A stretch of DNA of 64,000 nucleotides, taken from assembly GCA_002633005.1 (NCBI GenBank), contig NMRA01000288.1, positions 134,300 through 198,299 on the forward strand. The letters run 5' to 3'. The DNA comes from Phoronis australis (taxonomy: Eukaryota; Phoronida; Phoronidae). A program made the position numbers and the translations under genes. The notes under the pieces were generated by a model. The model was not told the origin of the DNA and made no database searches. It saw nothing but the letters and a program-made list of their open reading frames with translations. Of this stretch, positions 11,421 to 24,640 are shown in pieces; position 1 is the stretch's first letter; the number at the start of each line of letters is the position of its first letter.

Positions 11421-12234
11421 TAATCGAACTGTCCATACCCCTGTACAAAACAGCTCCCCCCGTCTTCTGCACGTTATTGGCGAATGGTGGAAAAGTAAAA
11501 TTGAAACGCGTTTCGACTAGGGGAAGAGCCTTTTTTGCGATGAAGGGGGACCGTGGGCATGTTGTGCCCCCCGTTATATGCCAAAAGGTGATTTTTACAT
11601 ACAAGTTCTCAACAAATGAGTACCTCTTAAATGTGTAGAAACTCTAAAAAGGTGGTATTCTGATTTCCAACACTCGGTATCTTAAAAGCCAAGAGAGAGC
11701 ACTCCGCGTCAAAAGTTCATAAAATTGAGTCTGAAGGTTTAAGGCCTAAAGATCCATATTGGGTTTGCTCAGTTCACTCTACCTCCAACCAACGACATGG
11801 AGTCTAACACTTTTCTGTAGCCATTTTTCTAGTGTTTTGAACGATAATCAAAACTACATGTATACATCCTTGGGAACATAAAAAACAGGAAATTTTCAAA
11901 AAAGTGATATAAAATAAATGTTTTGAATTGTTTTAGAACATAAATTGTCGAGATTTGTTTTATACATGCTAATTACACACAAAACGAATGTTTGTATTCA
12001 CTTTTGTTTTTAGAAACTTTAGTCCTCGGCATTTTAAGAACAGGGGTGGTGGAAATTCTAACATTAAAGGCTGATTAAATGCTCATTGAAAGGAAAAATC
12101 CTTGCAGGCGATTGTTCCTCTGGGCTTTGGTGACTGATTAACACAAAAATGGTTCCGTTATTTCTAAATAATATTCCAGGCGGCATACAAGTAGGTCTTA
12201 CTTAGTATTTGCCTTGACCATTCCGTTTCCAGGA
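11421..12234. other. Intergenic, nothing recognised
   Basis: No coding signal or clear repeat was found on either strand. From about 12190 the sequence (TTAGTATTTGCCTTGACC) matches the segment just before the MITEs upstream of paralogs C and D, so the duplicated unit begins near here. Confidence 0.4.
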
Positions 12235-12495
12235 GCCAGGGTCTAATCTTTTACTCCAGATCAATGTCAAAATTGTTTTTGGCATTTTCCATTTCGCTTT
12301 TCTGCGTGTCCACGACTCTAAGTTTTAGCCCTAATGCTGGGGTCATTAAGTGCAGACTAGGATTAGGCAGTTATTCACCCCAGTTGTTATTTACCCGAGT
12401 ACAGAGAGAATAAAAGATACTTATCTTCAGCTCACACAAAAGTAGAATAGAAATTAACAAAATATTATTGAGTAAATAGATTAGACCCCGGGCCC
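12235..12495. mobile_element. MITE upstream of paralog B
   Basis: It starts CAGGGTCTAATCTTTTACTCC and ends GTAAATAGATTAGACCCCGGG, inverted versions of each other. Similarity continues inward (TTTTTGGCATTTTCCATTTC versus GAAATTAACAAAATATTATT). It is about 260 bp with no coding capacity. It lies about 0.74 kb (right end) before the start codon of B and corresponds in position to the MITEs at 31715-31970 and 55001-55256, so it was present before the genes duplicated. Confidence 0.7.
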
Positions 12496-12959
12496 AGGTG
12501 TTCCTTGTCTTCAAGCCGGTAAATGTGCACCTTGGGGTGACAGTCGGGTATTTAACACCGCCGGAATTCGCAAGGATACAGTGCACTTGAATTCATCAAA
12601 TTTTCAAACTTTGTCATGAATTGAAACGAATCGATTAATATAACAATACACAAGAAAACATTAAAACCTTTAAGTTTTCAAACAGTAGCGGGAAAAATGT
12701 TACCGAATATTTAACGGATTCACTAATCTGTGATACTGTTGACCTTTAGTGCCGCACAGTAGTGTAGCGAGAGGGCAATTGTAATATCTTTCAGCTTTAA
12801 TCTGTATTGAATTATTGCTCGTTAATTTGGCTTGAACTCTTCATGACATTCCTCGTTTTCTGTTGAGTATTATTTCGTGTACTGGCTTAAATATTGTTAT
12901 TCAAGAGGTATATTCTGCTGATCTTTTGCAAAGACAGACTCAAAATAAATCCCACGATA

Positions 12960-13231
12960 ATAATTTGTTGTGGTGCTTCAAGTAAAGGTGGTGTCTATAA
13001 CTAGCGTGTGTACACGTTGTTTATCAGAAAGTGCCGAAACAGCACTGACATTAGTCCTCTTTGCTTGGACAAAAAACGAGAGCGATTCACACACAAACGA
13101 AACAATCGTTTAAAAAATCTTTTTTGTTTCTTAGGAGACATTGGATATCGCATTTTCTGGAGCATGGTGACCATTGCAATTTTTATTGTTTTGCATTGCG
13201 TCTGATGAAGCGCAAAACATTTTAAGATAAA
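12960..13231 (+). promoter_or_regulatory. Conserved upstream block of paralog B (putative promoter/5' UTR)
   Basis: This block is closely matched upstream of exon 1 in C (32650-32928) and D (56340-56639). Shared words are ATCAGAAAGTGCCGAAACAG, TCCTCTTTGCTTGGACA, GACATTGGATATCGC and TTTTGCATTGCGTCTGATGA just before the ATG. A TTTAAAAAATC stretch near 13110 could serve as a TATA-like element, but no initiator can be fixed by eye. Confidence 0.5.
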
Positions 13232-16200
13232 ATGAATTTACTGTTCGCATGCGTATTCGTTCTTATGGAAATTCCATCTTCTCATGAGGGTGAGTACACG
13301 TCATTTATTGTTTGAAATTCAAGTGAATTGTATGTATAAGACCTCACTGCCGAATTTCATAGGATAATGAGCATTTTTTTGAGTAATTCGCATATATTTA
13401 AAAAGCTGCTTCAGACCTGCTACTCGTCAAAAATAATATACACTGTACACCATTCTCAGGTATAGGTGTAAAACCGACATGAATAACCTGTTTTTGCTCA
13501 AAAGAAAAGTGATTTCTGAGTTTGCAAATAAGTGGCATGTCGATAATCTTTGACACAATTTGCATTAATGGCACACGGTGACTATCCACTTTGCTTAGCC
13601 TGGACTGAGTTTTGTAGACCGCACTTGCAGTTAAAAAGAACGCAAAAAATAAATTCAATCCGCAATTCAGATCAGTCCAACCTCACCAAGTAATCTCTTC
13701 AAGATTCAATTTTTCTAGGATAGGGGTGGAAACCTCCCCACCATATTCGCAAAGCATTCGTTTTCACTCGCGTAATTTTGCGAGCGATTGCCATAACGTG
13801 CTTTTCTTACAAGAAACTCGATGAACGCTATCCAGGTCTCAAGGAACGACGTTCTTTATTCAAACGCACAAATCATTGTAAATTTAAAGACATAGACAAT
13901 CATGCACAAATACATTTCTTTCCATAGGCAAGGGGTTTGAGACTTCAGAATATATAATTATAATTTTACTAGTTGACAAAGCCTATCTTTTGATATACGT
14001 GTCAGAATGCAGGCCGCTAAATAATGTTCGAGTTAACCTCAATACCTGTAAGCAATATTTTATGGCCCAGGGTTGTACACTACATTTCAATGAAATGCCA
14101 AGTTTATAACTAAATACTTAGAATCTACTGAGAGTTTGATCAATTACGAAATCTATTCAAAGATATCAAATAAATAGTACATCATTCATTTGCATATCTG
14201 TCATTCTTTGAAAATATAGACATGTTAAAATGTAGGGGTACGTAAAATACATAAATACAGTACTAATATTTCACTCAAAACGAAAGTTTTGTATTAAAGA
14301 TCCTTTTATCCCAACAATTTTATGGGAGGAAATTGTCTGCAATCAATGCTGCTTAGTTGCCAAGTAATATTTTAGTTTCATGATACTTGTTAACATCAGG
14401 GTATGTACAGTGTACATTACAAAAAGGAGTACGTACACTACATCACTGTTTCTGCATCACATTGTAACATAGGCTGTATGGCCATTTATTTTGATGATAA
14501 TAACCACCATGTCGTTATGTAAGAGGCAATAATTTCATTTGCAATTTCCATATGTGTAACTGAATTTCAAATGGTATGCGTACACTACATTTTGTTAGAC
14601 TTTTTGGCCCTTTTACAACGTGGCACAACCTACAGAAGTTAATATCCAAACTTTTAATTTGTTTAGATATTAAATAATTTGCTGCGTTGCCTAGGCTAAC
14701 ATAATTTGCAGTTCTTTTTATTACAGAGTGTTAACTTTACTTTTTAACCTTCATTACCTTAGACGAGGCTTAGAAACACAGAAATTATAAATTTCTTAAG
14801 AAGTTCCTGTTTTAGGGCAAACCTTGCCATTTCTCAATGATTAAGCACAACTTCATTCTGAAAGTGAATTGTGTTATTCCTAGTCATACCAAAACCATTG
14901 CTTACTTAATAAAATACCTTTTTCCTCAACTATTGGCACTTGAAAAGTGGGAATTTTTAAAAAGGCATTCGTAACGTTAAAAATCCATGAAATTCAAGGA
15001 CAGAAAATGCACAAGTTTCTCAAACACCTCCTAATTTGATACATTGCAATTCATTTTTGTTTTGCACAACTCAATAACCCCTTGGATATGAGATCCTGTT
15101 GGTAACTGGTAAGTAACAGTGGACTGTCCAATATGGACCTTGATAGTGATTTACCAGAGAGATGGTGGTAGTGGCAGAAGTGATATTTGTGGTAGCAGAA
15201 CGTTATCAGTATCGCTTGCAGTATCAGTAAGAGTAGCAGTATCAAGTGGCAGTAGCAGTGCATGACAGAAGTGATATTTGTAGTAGCAGAACGTTATCAG
15301 TATCGCTTGCAGTATCAGTAAGAGTAGCAGTATCAAGTGGCAGTAGCAGTGCATGGCAGAAGTGATATTTGTAGTAGCAGAACGTTATCAGTATCGCTTG
15401 CAGTATCAGTAAGAGTAGCAGTATCAAGTGGCAGTAGCAGTGCATGGTAGAAGCAGTATCAGGCAGTAACATGTAGTGTCAGCTAGTAGTAGGAGTGGTC
15501 ATCACCATAATCATTATTATTATTAGTAGTAGTACTGGCGTTATTTATATTATTATAATTATTTTATTAGCACCATTACCTATTTTAAGGAATAGGATGT
15601 TCCCAGGTTATACAGACAAACGTCTCACAATGTTGTAGCATCCGTCAAGCAATTCTCTAGCCTCGTTTTCGAGTCATTGAAGTTTCTAGTGTTATTTGTC
15701 GGTGCCTTGTTGTTTTTAATTTTGCCTCGAGTCCGTCAGGACAAAGAAGAGTTCAATCCGGGACTGTCCTAATCACACGTGATAACTGTAATTCTTTGAA
15801 AGTGAAAAATGTGAACTTGTATCAATTTTACAGTTCCAGATAACAAAGGCACAGAGTTCATGATAGGATTTGGGGAAAATACGCCTCCAAAAAAAGACTT
15901 GGAGCTGTTCATAACTACGCCGTACACACACGGGCCTGTCAGTGTGACTGTTAGCGTTCCGCTAAATGGAGCAATACCTGTCCAACAGGTAATAAACGTG
16001 TTATAGGATATTTTTTGTTATTTGTGTGCATGTTTTCGCTTAATTTCGCTACAGACCTTGAATTTGTGGCAAAAACTCAACGTGTGTTTTCACTTCCTAA
16101 GCAAAGGGTTATGTTACATGGCTATTGATAATCAGAAGAAGGAAACATGAACTCATTCCGATATGCCAAAGTTCAGACATTACAAAAACCTCCCGTTTGG

Positions 16201-19200
16201 TTTCAAATCAGGACGACAGCGGTTTTCAACTCGAGGCAAAATACAATCTAGTCAATCTATTATTCTTTCCCGGGTTCTTTTGCCCAGCATTATGGCTCAA
16301 AAGCCAGTTATTTGCCTCGGTTCAGAATAAATTCAATTTTAGAAGTCAACCAGTTAAAAAATCACCATTTTTATTCCACGATATATCGATTTATTTTAGC
16401 CAGTGTTTTTTCCGTGAGTTATTCGGTAATAGGGCAATCAATCTGTTCCGTGTTCCAAGCAAAAAGGCCTCCAGTACATAAGTGGACTGGGCTAGCGAAA
16501 AGGGGCAGTTGCTTCTCCTGTGCAAAATTTTATCAACGTGAATGTGATAATTTCAGTAAATTTTCCAAGTTTCCTCTGTATTCCAAGTTCACGGATACGC
16601 GAACTTGAAATTAAGCAAGATTCTAAGTATGCAAAGTCACAGCACGCTATTTGTGCCGAAAGTAGGGATGAAATGAAAGAACAAGGTCTAATTCTTACAC
16701 AAATGCTACTCTCGTATACGTAAACTTCTGTTTTCTCTAAAAATAATTCTTTGAACTTGGACAAAAATCACGTTTCTGTGCGCCTCACTTTACTGCTCTC
16801 ACTAACACAACGGTAAATCAACAAAGAAGAACAAAGAAGTCGTTAAAAAGTCTTTACTTGCACAAAATACAGTTATTTATAATAACCAACAGCATAACAA
16901 CGATGGTGCAATGCAACATGGAAGGTATGTACTCTATCGGTGAAAGCCCGATTACAGATTCTACCAAAAAGCCTCTCTTAACTGTGTTACTTAGGTGCAT
17001 GTTTCCAAGGGAACAATCCGAAAGATATCTTTGCCGAACTCTCTACGAATGACTGGTTCAGGAACTTACACAGGGGCTCAGAACGTTGGCATCTTCATCA
17101 ATTCCACACAGGAGATAGTGGTTTATGGCTCGAACAAGGAGAAAGCAAGCTGCGACGCGTTTCTGGCCCTTCCTACTGACGTATTGGGCAAAGATTACTA
17201 CGTGCCGTCTTGGCCAAGAACGGAACATAGGTACCCACAAGCTTCACAACTGGGTAAGATATTAGCTGCTGAGTTAAAGTGGCCTTACCTCGCTTTCCGT
17301 GTCAAAAATCAGTTTTTTTGTTATCTCACTTACTGTTATGAAGCTGGTCTCAATTTTTTCGTTAGTAAAGTTAAAGGCGATGTCACGGCTTCGAAAGAAC
17401 TGTTGCTTTCTTAATGACTAAGAACAGCCTCTACAAGTTGCATTTCCACAATGGGTCCACAGAGACACCAGCTCGACTTTGTGCTAAATACCGAGAAAGT
17501 TTTACAACTGCTGTCCATTGTGGTAGCTCACTTCCGGAACGACTGAAAGTATGTCAATTCCAGAGTATTTTGCGTCACTCATTTATCTCCGACTACAACA
17601 CGTTCACTAGTTACATGTGTTGACATGGACGCCAAAAAATGCCATTAGTTCCTCCAGAGTTTCATAATTCAGTCGCCAAGATTCACGGCAACGTGTCTCG
17701 GCCGCTGTTTTCTGTTCATGTCACTGAGTGCAAATGCTTGTCAGGCCACTCACAACCTTGCCAGAACGCTTAGGAGGCACTGAAGAGTTCTCACAGGGAT
17801 TTCTCTATCAGAACACACGTCAATGGACTCTTCACCCTTTCTTCACACTGCCAAAAACTGCATGCAAATAAAGAAAAGTTTTGAGTCATTTCACATCACA
17901 AGCCCTACAGATGAGCACAGAAACTTTGTACTCTCTTGTATTTTTGACCCTTTCACTCCCAATGGAAACCTTGCTGAACTAAGAAAAATAAGGGCAAAAA
18001 AACGCAAAATCGGCAATTTTCACCCCAAAATCACCACTTCCCTGCCGATGCTCGACTAAAGCCAACATTAGATTGCGAAAGTAAACTTCGTACCACTTCA
18101 AAAATGTGGTCCAAAAGTACTGTCAACCAACTAGTTTTTGCAAATCTGGCTTGTTTGAGGGCTACCTGAAATCGCGGCCAATTTCTCAGTTGCTACACAG
18201 CAATGCACAATTGCAACAGGGGGCCACCATCTTGAAGAAGAGTGCAGCTACAGCCAAGAAAGTGGCCTTTTTTCATTCTCAGCATGTTCACAAATACAAA
18301 CAAACCACATTCACTGAGCCTACATGCAATGCCTACCTACAAAATGCCCCCAAATTTGGCCTACCCCAAAATTTTAATATTTTGGAGATGCAAATTGGCA
18401 GCGGCCGCAGCCTAGATGTTCAGTGCCACCTTACGTCAACAAATTAAAAACATCAGCAGTAGAGCAGAGTACTACAGGAGCACCCTGATTGGATACAAGC
18501 AAAATAGGTCAACTTCTCCCGGCGCCTTCGAATTTCCTTCCGTTCCTCCTAATCATCAAGTACAGCCACAGAAGCACAGTTATGTGATTTTAATAATTGA
18601 ATGTTGGTCTTATAACAGACCCAAGTCAATCATATTTGATAGTTAATCACGTCAGATAGAACTGGAGTCAGCTCGTCACGATTGCAAATTACGGTTAAGA
18701 GCCTCTCCGTGACAACGTGCACTGTGCATGTAATGCAGTAGATATTAGTTGATGTGAAAGTTTAGTGGCCTAATGAGCATGCACAACGGTCGACGTGAAT
18801 GGGGAGAGTCCACCGATACGCTTTGACCGTGAATGTTGCATGTTCAGTTGGAGAAAAACAGGACGAACTAATAGTATTTACTGGTGTCGATATTAAAAAA
18901 TGTGACCAGTAAACGTGCTGCAATCGGAGATAAAATTACCCCCAAATTGAAATGCCTCGAGTTCTTCCAGAAGTGACTGTTGGGCGAACATACTGAATAG
19001 CAGTTACTTTTTCTAGTGTAGTATCATGTTAGGCGTCTCATAAGAGGGCCTGTTGTGTGTCATTGCCTTGCACCGAGTACGTTCTTACAAACTAATGAAC
19101 CGTCGGTTCTTCAGAAGTTTAGAAGCTTCCTCTCTGCTGATCAAGGAACAAGTTGAGTCAAATTTTATAGCGGTCAAAGTTCAAAGTTTATAGCCGATTT

Positions 19201-22200
19201 AATAGGACACTTAACCCTATTTGTCGTTTGGAAGGATCGCAATTAAGATGAGAAAATGGAGAAAGCAATGGAGCAGTCAGAGATGAGGAGGTGACGCGTC
19301 AGACGGACGAAGAGGAAGTTGTGGAAGATGACGATGTTGATGATGATGACAGTGACGAAAACGGCTTTTTACACATAAGAGTTTGCCTTCATTTAATGGC
19401 CTAATATGGCGCTAAAATGACTATTTTTATATCTAAAATAGGTGTATTGATGAAAAACATCAACATACACACAGCATACCCCAGATGTTAATTAAGTCGG
19501 CCTTTGACAATACAGCAGCCCCATCACGAACTCCTTTTAGAGCATAAAAAAACTTGAGATGGCGCTTCCCTTGCACCAATCGAAGTCTATGACATCATCG
19601 TTACAACGCATTGCCTTTCACCGTGTCTCCACCGTATTGGAATCAGCGATGACTGGCCGTTTAATTTAGAGAAAAATACGTGGAAAATCAAGGAAACACA
19701 TTAATTGTTCATGCCAAGTCAATTAATATTAAAATGGATTAATATAATTACCTTTAGAATTTTTTATTCAATTATTTAGCACACATTCTAATATGGGCCA
19801 GTATGGGAATCCCTGGAGGGTGACTGGGGTCGCCGAAACAGCCGCAAAAAACGAAACGCTTTGTCCGAATTGTTATCAGGCAATTTCAAAATGTTTATTA
19901 TAAAGCATAATTTGCTTGATACAAAAACTTTGATGTTAGGAACTTTACATTCATGCCTTCTTGAAGCCGAAGGTGTGAACGCTGCGCGATTCCGATACGT
20001 GTCGCTGTCGAGGGTGTGTCCCGTATTGGAGTCGGCGACAATAGGACGTTTAATTTGGTGCAAAATACGTGGAAACGTTACAACACACATTAGGTTAATC
20101 TTTTCATACAACGTAATTATCTTGGCATTGAAAATTTTATATTAGAAACTTAATTTTCAAAATAATTCGTCTTGAAATCCGGCAACCCGTAGTAGCCGCC
20201 ATTCTGACTCGGTCAACGTCAAAAGATTGAAAATTTTAGTGCAAGACAACGTTTTGAGTATCTGTAATAAAAATCTATGAAATAAAGTCTGGATTGCATG
20301 AAAACATACCAAATTATAAGGATTTGCAATCAATTGAACGTTTTGAATTCAATCAAAAAATATATTCCGATATGGGCCGCCAGTATCTGAATTCCGTTAT
20401 GTCTAAGGGAACGACCCAAATCAGAATATTCCCATTTGGGCCGGAACAGTAACACGAAACGTCGATGTGCGCTCTGCAGATGTTAATTGCAGTCAGCCAG
20501 CTAGCTGTTTAAAGACTTTCGCCAAAAATACATCTACGTAACACTGTGAATTGAGCTCCGTTAGACCACGAAATTTCATACATTCCGGACGGGGTGCATG
20601 CAAAATCTGGGATACAATTCCGCCGACACTCACCTCGCCCGTTGCCAGCCTTTTAAGTCAGTGAAAAACAATCTAATGAACGTCATTTTCTAGCATAATT
20701 CTCCGCCTTTTGAGTTTTGTAACAAAGAAAGTCGAACACAATACGCTCGTGACACGCGCACGCGCCGTCCTAAAAATTTTGCAACATCTCTTGCGACAAT
20801 TTTTCCAACACCGGTAAATAATTTGGTTTACTCAAAGAAGAGCGGTGTAGCTTTTAAAGACACTGTTTTACGTTGATGTCATATGAACCACAGATTGGTT
20901 GAGATTTTTACTGGGGCGTTAAAAGGGGCGGTGTAATTAGCGTCGCAATTAATACTTTCTGCGGTATGCAAGAAGCAAAAACAATATTTTTTATGAACAA
21001 TACTTACATTTCTGGGGTCAAAAAGGTGTTTCAGCCGCTTGAGGTTATCTTTAAGGAGTGATTGGAGTAGAAGACAAGACGACAGTCAATTTTACTCTCC
21101 CATTACACGTTAACAATATTACCCTGGCTACGGGAAAAAGCGGCAACGACTATACTTACACTACGTTCAGTGCCGGTTCAGGTTTAACCGTGGAACTTAA
21201 CAGAGGACAAACGTACCAGGTATGTTCACGCTTTCTCGCATTTTAACGAGAATTTTGTGTCATACATTACAACAGTTGCTCTTTTTTCATCAAAAGCAAT
21301 TCAATTTTTACTTGAATGGATTTCATTGTACTAAGCATTGATAAGAACTGACACAAGTCTTGGTAAGTACTATTAGCGTCTCCATTAAAAATGCATCAGT
21401 GCGTTTTCTCCAGGGTTACAGGAAAAGCTTTGAAATCACGTATTATTGAAAAACTTCAGTAAAAATTTTCATTTGCACACTTAGTCTTTTTCTTTTAGCT
21501 CCAGTCCGACAATGATTTAACCTCCACTCGTGTCCAGTCAGACAAACCAGTTGCCGTCATGTCAGGCAGCAAGCGTACATCTATTGCTAAAACAGGAGGT
21601 AGTAATGATCACATAGAGGAAATGATTCCGCCGACGTTGTCTTGGGGAAAATACTTTATAACAGCACCATTTGCCAAAAGAACTGGCGGTGACATCATTC
21701 GAATATTAGGTAAGACCACACTACAAGTCAAGTAGCATTTTGCTATTAGACTACAGGGTCTTTTGAAATACAGTATTTATGATTTACTTTTTATGACATA
21801 CTCATAATGAGAATAGGCTGGATGTTTGAATACATCGGCCTAATATACATGTATATCTTCTCCAAGCGACGCCTTACTCCTTTAAATGGGCATCCTGTAA
21901 AATGTTATCGAGTGATCTCAAAAAGAAATTCATCACGTCGAATTAATCTTACATGAAGTTACGAAAACTTCTGTCTTTGGATTATCTGTCTACGAAATTG
22001 TAACCGTTTGAGTCCTTTTTTTATTTAAAGTTTGTTATTTCACTGAAAAAGACTTAGAATTTGTATTTTACAGAAAGTTTGTGGGTGACCATTCTGTTTA
22101 ATCAACTTGCATTTACAGTTTCTGCCGACAACACTGAAGTTCAACTATCGTCAACTCTTCACAAAAGCAACAGAACAGAGAAGCTCAGGCTTGGAAGGTT

Positions 22201-23546
22201 TAAACAACTAGATGTGCCCTCCACTGACTTTTACTACATATCAGCCTCAGATCCAATATTGGTCGTTCAATATTCCAAAACAGGTACCTATGCAAGATTT
22301 CAAAAACTGAATATTCATATTTTATTTCCAAGCCCAGGGTACGACACAACGAACACAGGCCTGAAGTATTCTAAGCTGGAAAGAATATTGGTAATGCTGA
22401 AAAAGTTATATTTTGTAATTTTGTTACATGGTTTGCGCTTTCTGCGCGTCAGCAAAATATATGAGGAAGAGTATGTAAGAGACGTGTTACCAGATTAAAG
22501 ATAGGCAGTAATGCAGCTCTAACTATTCAATTTCAGGTTCGGTTGACCGAAAAGCCAGCGATCCTTTTATGATTCTGGTCATACCCATAGAGCAGTTCTC
22601 CAAAGACTACACTTTCGCAACACCGGAAGCCGTGGAGGCGCCATATCAAAACTTCGTCGCCATCATTTGCAAAACTGTTGAATGTGACGAACTTTCTTTA
22701 GATGGCAGTCCTATAACTGGTGCGAATTTCTGGAAAACATGGACCTTAATTCACGGGCCTCAAGCCTCATTTTCTGTTGGTATCGTTTTGATAAGCCATG
22801 GGACTCACACTTTAAGTCACCCCGACCCAACAGCCGTTTACGGTATTCAAGTTTACGGACAGGTGAGGTATGAATCTTACGGATTCCCTGGGGGCATGTT
22901 GATATCGCCATTGTACAGTGCTTGTGTCCCGACTAGTGTTGTGGTTAATGATGGATTCGACAACGACTGTGACGGAAAAATAGACGAAGAGCTCGTTGAT
23001 AGTTTGGACAACGACGGCGACGGGAATATAGATGAGGACACGGCGCAACAGCCAAATCCGTTATTCTTGGCATTCACTAGGACTACTGCGTCGTTACTCT
23101 CATCAACGGTGAATCGTACAAAGCGTGCCCTTACTACATGTACACAACCGTCAATAACATATACACCTTATATACGTAATGGATCGAACTACAGTGCTGA
23201 CAACGGATTCGCATCAAGTACTGTGGTAGGAACTGTGGTCCCAGGTGTTATATTATTACTGGTTACTCCTTTTGCATGCCGTTGCTGCTGCTTGCTTGCA
23301 GCCTTAAAACGTCGAAGGCGAAGAGAAAAAAAGAAGGAATCATCTGAGGCCAACGGTGAAGAAGAAGTAAGAAACGGAGATGATCAACACACTAAGACTG
23401 TACAGAAGACTCCAGTTGTCCCGATTTACATACCTAGCAGAGGACAATTCGGCCAAGACGACTGGCTGTATTCTCGAGACAGTTCATCACAGCCACGCAC
23501 TGAAAAGTCTGTATTGACGACACCAGGAACGCTCCTGAACATTTAA
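13232..23546 (+). CDS. IgGFc-binding-like membrane protein, paralog B (complete, 7 exons)
   Basis: Exons: 13232-13289, 15834-15988, 16995-17253, 21056-21219, 21499-21709, 22119-22283, 22537-23546; total 2022 nt, 673 residues plus stop, all GT-AG and in phase. Exon 1 gives a signal peptide, MNLLFACVFVLMEIPSSHE. Residues about 20-400 form the IgGFc-binding N-terminal-like ectodomain: GTEFMIGFGEN, LELFITTPY, VTVSVPL, EIVVYGSNKE, DAFLALPTDVLGKDYYVPSWPR, SDKPVAVMSG, LSWGKYFITAPFAKRTGGD. Paired DNDCDGKIDEE / DNDGDGNIDED motifs follow at about 475-507, then a short juxtamembrane stretch of about 50 residues with almost no mucin repeat, a TM helix (about 563-594) and a 79-residue tail (RRRRREKKK, later QDDWLYSR). 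AATAAA at 24331-24336 is a candidate polyA signal. The family's binding partner in invertebrates is unknown. FCGBP is only a domain-level relative. Confidence 0.88.
15175..15447. repeat. 91-bp tandem repeat, three copies, in intron 1 of paralog B
   Basis: The unit starts CAGAAGTGATATTTG and recurs at 15175, 15266 and 15357. Each contains GTAGCAGAACGTTATCAGTA and AAGTGGCAGTAGCAGTGCAT. The corresponding positions in C (about 35480-35580) and D (about 60540-60645) hold a single unit, so the triplication happened in B. Open frames across it are repeat artefacts. Confidence 0.85.
17773..18430. mobile_element. PIF/Harbinger-like non-autonomous element in intron 3 of paralog B
   Basis: The 658-bp insertion has terminal inverted repeats GGAGGCACTGAA (left) and TTCAGTGCCACC (right), 11 of 12 matching, flanked by a TTA duplication (17770-17772 and 18431-18433). 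The uninterrupted target ACGCTTACATC is present at the same intron position in C (TTA 40985-40987) and D (TTA 63590-63592). A three-base TTA target duplication is typical of PIF/Harbinger elements. No transposase is encoded. The insertion postdates the split of B from C and D. Confidence 0.75.
19398..21050. mobile_element. 1.65-kb insertion just upstream of exon 4 of paralog B
   Basis: In C the sequence GACGAAAACGCC...TTTGCTTTCGTTTAAG runs straight into exon 4 (42082). In B the matching GACGAAAACGGC...TTTGCCTTCATTTAA is separated from the acceptor TTTAAG (ending 21055) by about 1.65 kb. TTTAA occurs on both sides, so the insertion probably hit a TTAA target. Inside, a segment resembling GTATTGGAATCAGCGATGAC recurs about 400 bp later (near 19632 and 20023). 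No coding capacity and no clear terminal inverted repeats were seen, so its class is unknown. Confidence 0.5.
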
Positions 23547-24440
23547 GTTTCAGTGCGACACATAATCCTGTCTGGCATTATAACAAACAGTGGAATACAT
23601 TCACAAAACATATCGAGAGTGGCGTAGATGAAGTAATATCCCCCGAGACCTTATTTCGCGTATCGACGGAAGGTCAAGGTCGATGTGCGAAATAATGTCG
23701 AGTGGGATATTACTTTTTGTACGACAATCAAAGTACGTTTTGTAGTTATCCCAAACGCTTCGAATTCTTACATTTCTTTAAATTTTCGGCAGATTTTTCA
23801 AATATTTCACTCAAACTGTTCACGTGGCGGATCACATCCTATTTATAAGTACAGTGTACTAGCGTGTAGGCTTGCAAGTTTTCTCTCGTTTTAATGCTAC
23901 AATTTATTACTTGAAAGAGATAACAAAGATGAAAACAACGCTAACTGCGCATTGAACTTGTAGCATCTCCTGAAAACAGTTAAATAACAACAATATTTGA
24001 TATTTTAGTTACTGAGGAATCCGCGCCTGAGTTGCAGACGATATAAAAATAATTAGCAATTAAAAACTGAGGCAGAACTGTCATATAATTAACACTCCTG
24101 CTCTAGATGTTACGTTTGGGACATGGTTGCATGTTGAGTTTTATTTACACTGCTGAAATTACTTTAAACTATTTTCGGAAAGTTTGATGATCTAACCGGC
24201 TAACGACGTCGAGTCAACATTGACCTACCTTTTGATCTTTCCATGACAGGTCACTGTTCAAGGTGAATACAGAAAAAAATTAGTACATGGTCGTATTGCA
24301 CTCCACTGATTCAACGCGTATGGGATAAGATAATAAACACTTGCCTAAAAATTAAAGGTTGACGTAAACAATGTCTTCGTACAATGCATCAACATATTGA
24401 ATTTATTTGGCGTAAGTAATCATCGAACTGAACCTCGGCG
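23547..24440. other. 3' flank of paralog B
   Basis: The sequence just after the stop, and again from about 24320 (AATAATAAACACTTGC-like, then GTCTTCGTACAATGCATCAA), matches the 3' flank of C at 45080-45165. The intervening 0.7 kb is absent from C. AATAAA at 24331-24336 corresponds to AATAAA at 45085-45090 in C and is the best polyadenylation candidate. Confidence 0.5.
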
Positions 24441-24640
24441 ATCTGTCAGTTATTTTGTGCATGAAAGCTGACCACGAACCATGGTGAGTGCGAGTAAAAC
24501 CTCAGTTAACAAAGTGCACGGCTGCCACTTTGTCGTCGTACTCAGAATTGTGATGCAATAGAAAGATCGTCTCCCACTCGTACATCGCCAGCTGTTTCCA
24601 CGCATATGAGCAGTGACCTTCATCGTTGCTTTGCTGGTGG
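24440..24640. repeat. Segment shared with the start of the DUF6589-like units
   Basis: AAGCTGACCACGAACCATGGTG...GTGCACGGCTGCCACTTTG...CAATAGAAAGATCGTCT is clearly related to 45495-45620 and 46400-46520, which precede the DUF6589-like frames downstream of C. Here the coding part is missing, so this is a truncated copy in the equivalent position after B. Confidence 0.6.

Noticed and set aside
15051-15472. Overlapping small proteins of Leu/Ile/His-rich sequence on the minus strand
   Set aside because: They are translations of the 91-bp tandem repeat and repeat themselves in step with it.
16125-16481. 118-residue plus-strand frame in intron 2 of B
   Set aside because: The related intron sequence in C and D has different indels and stops, so the frame is not conserved.
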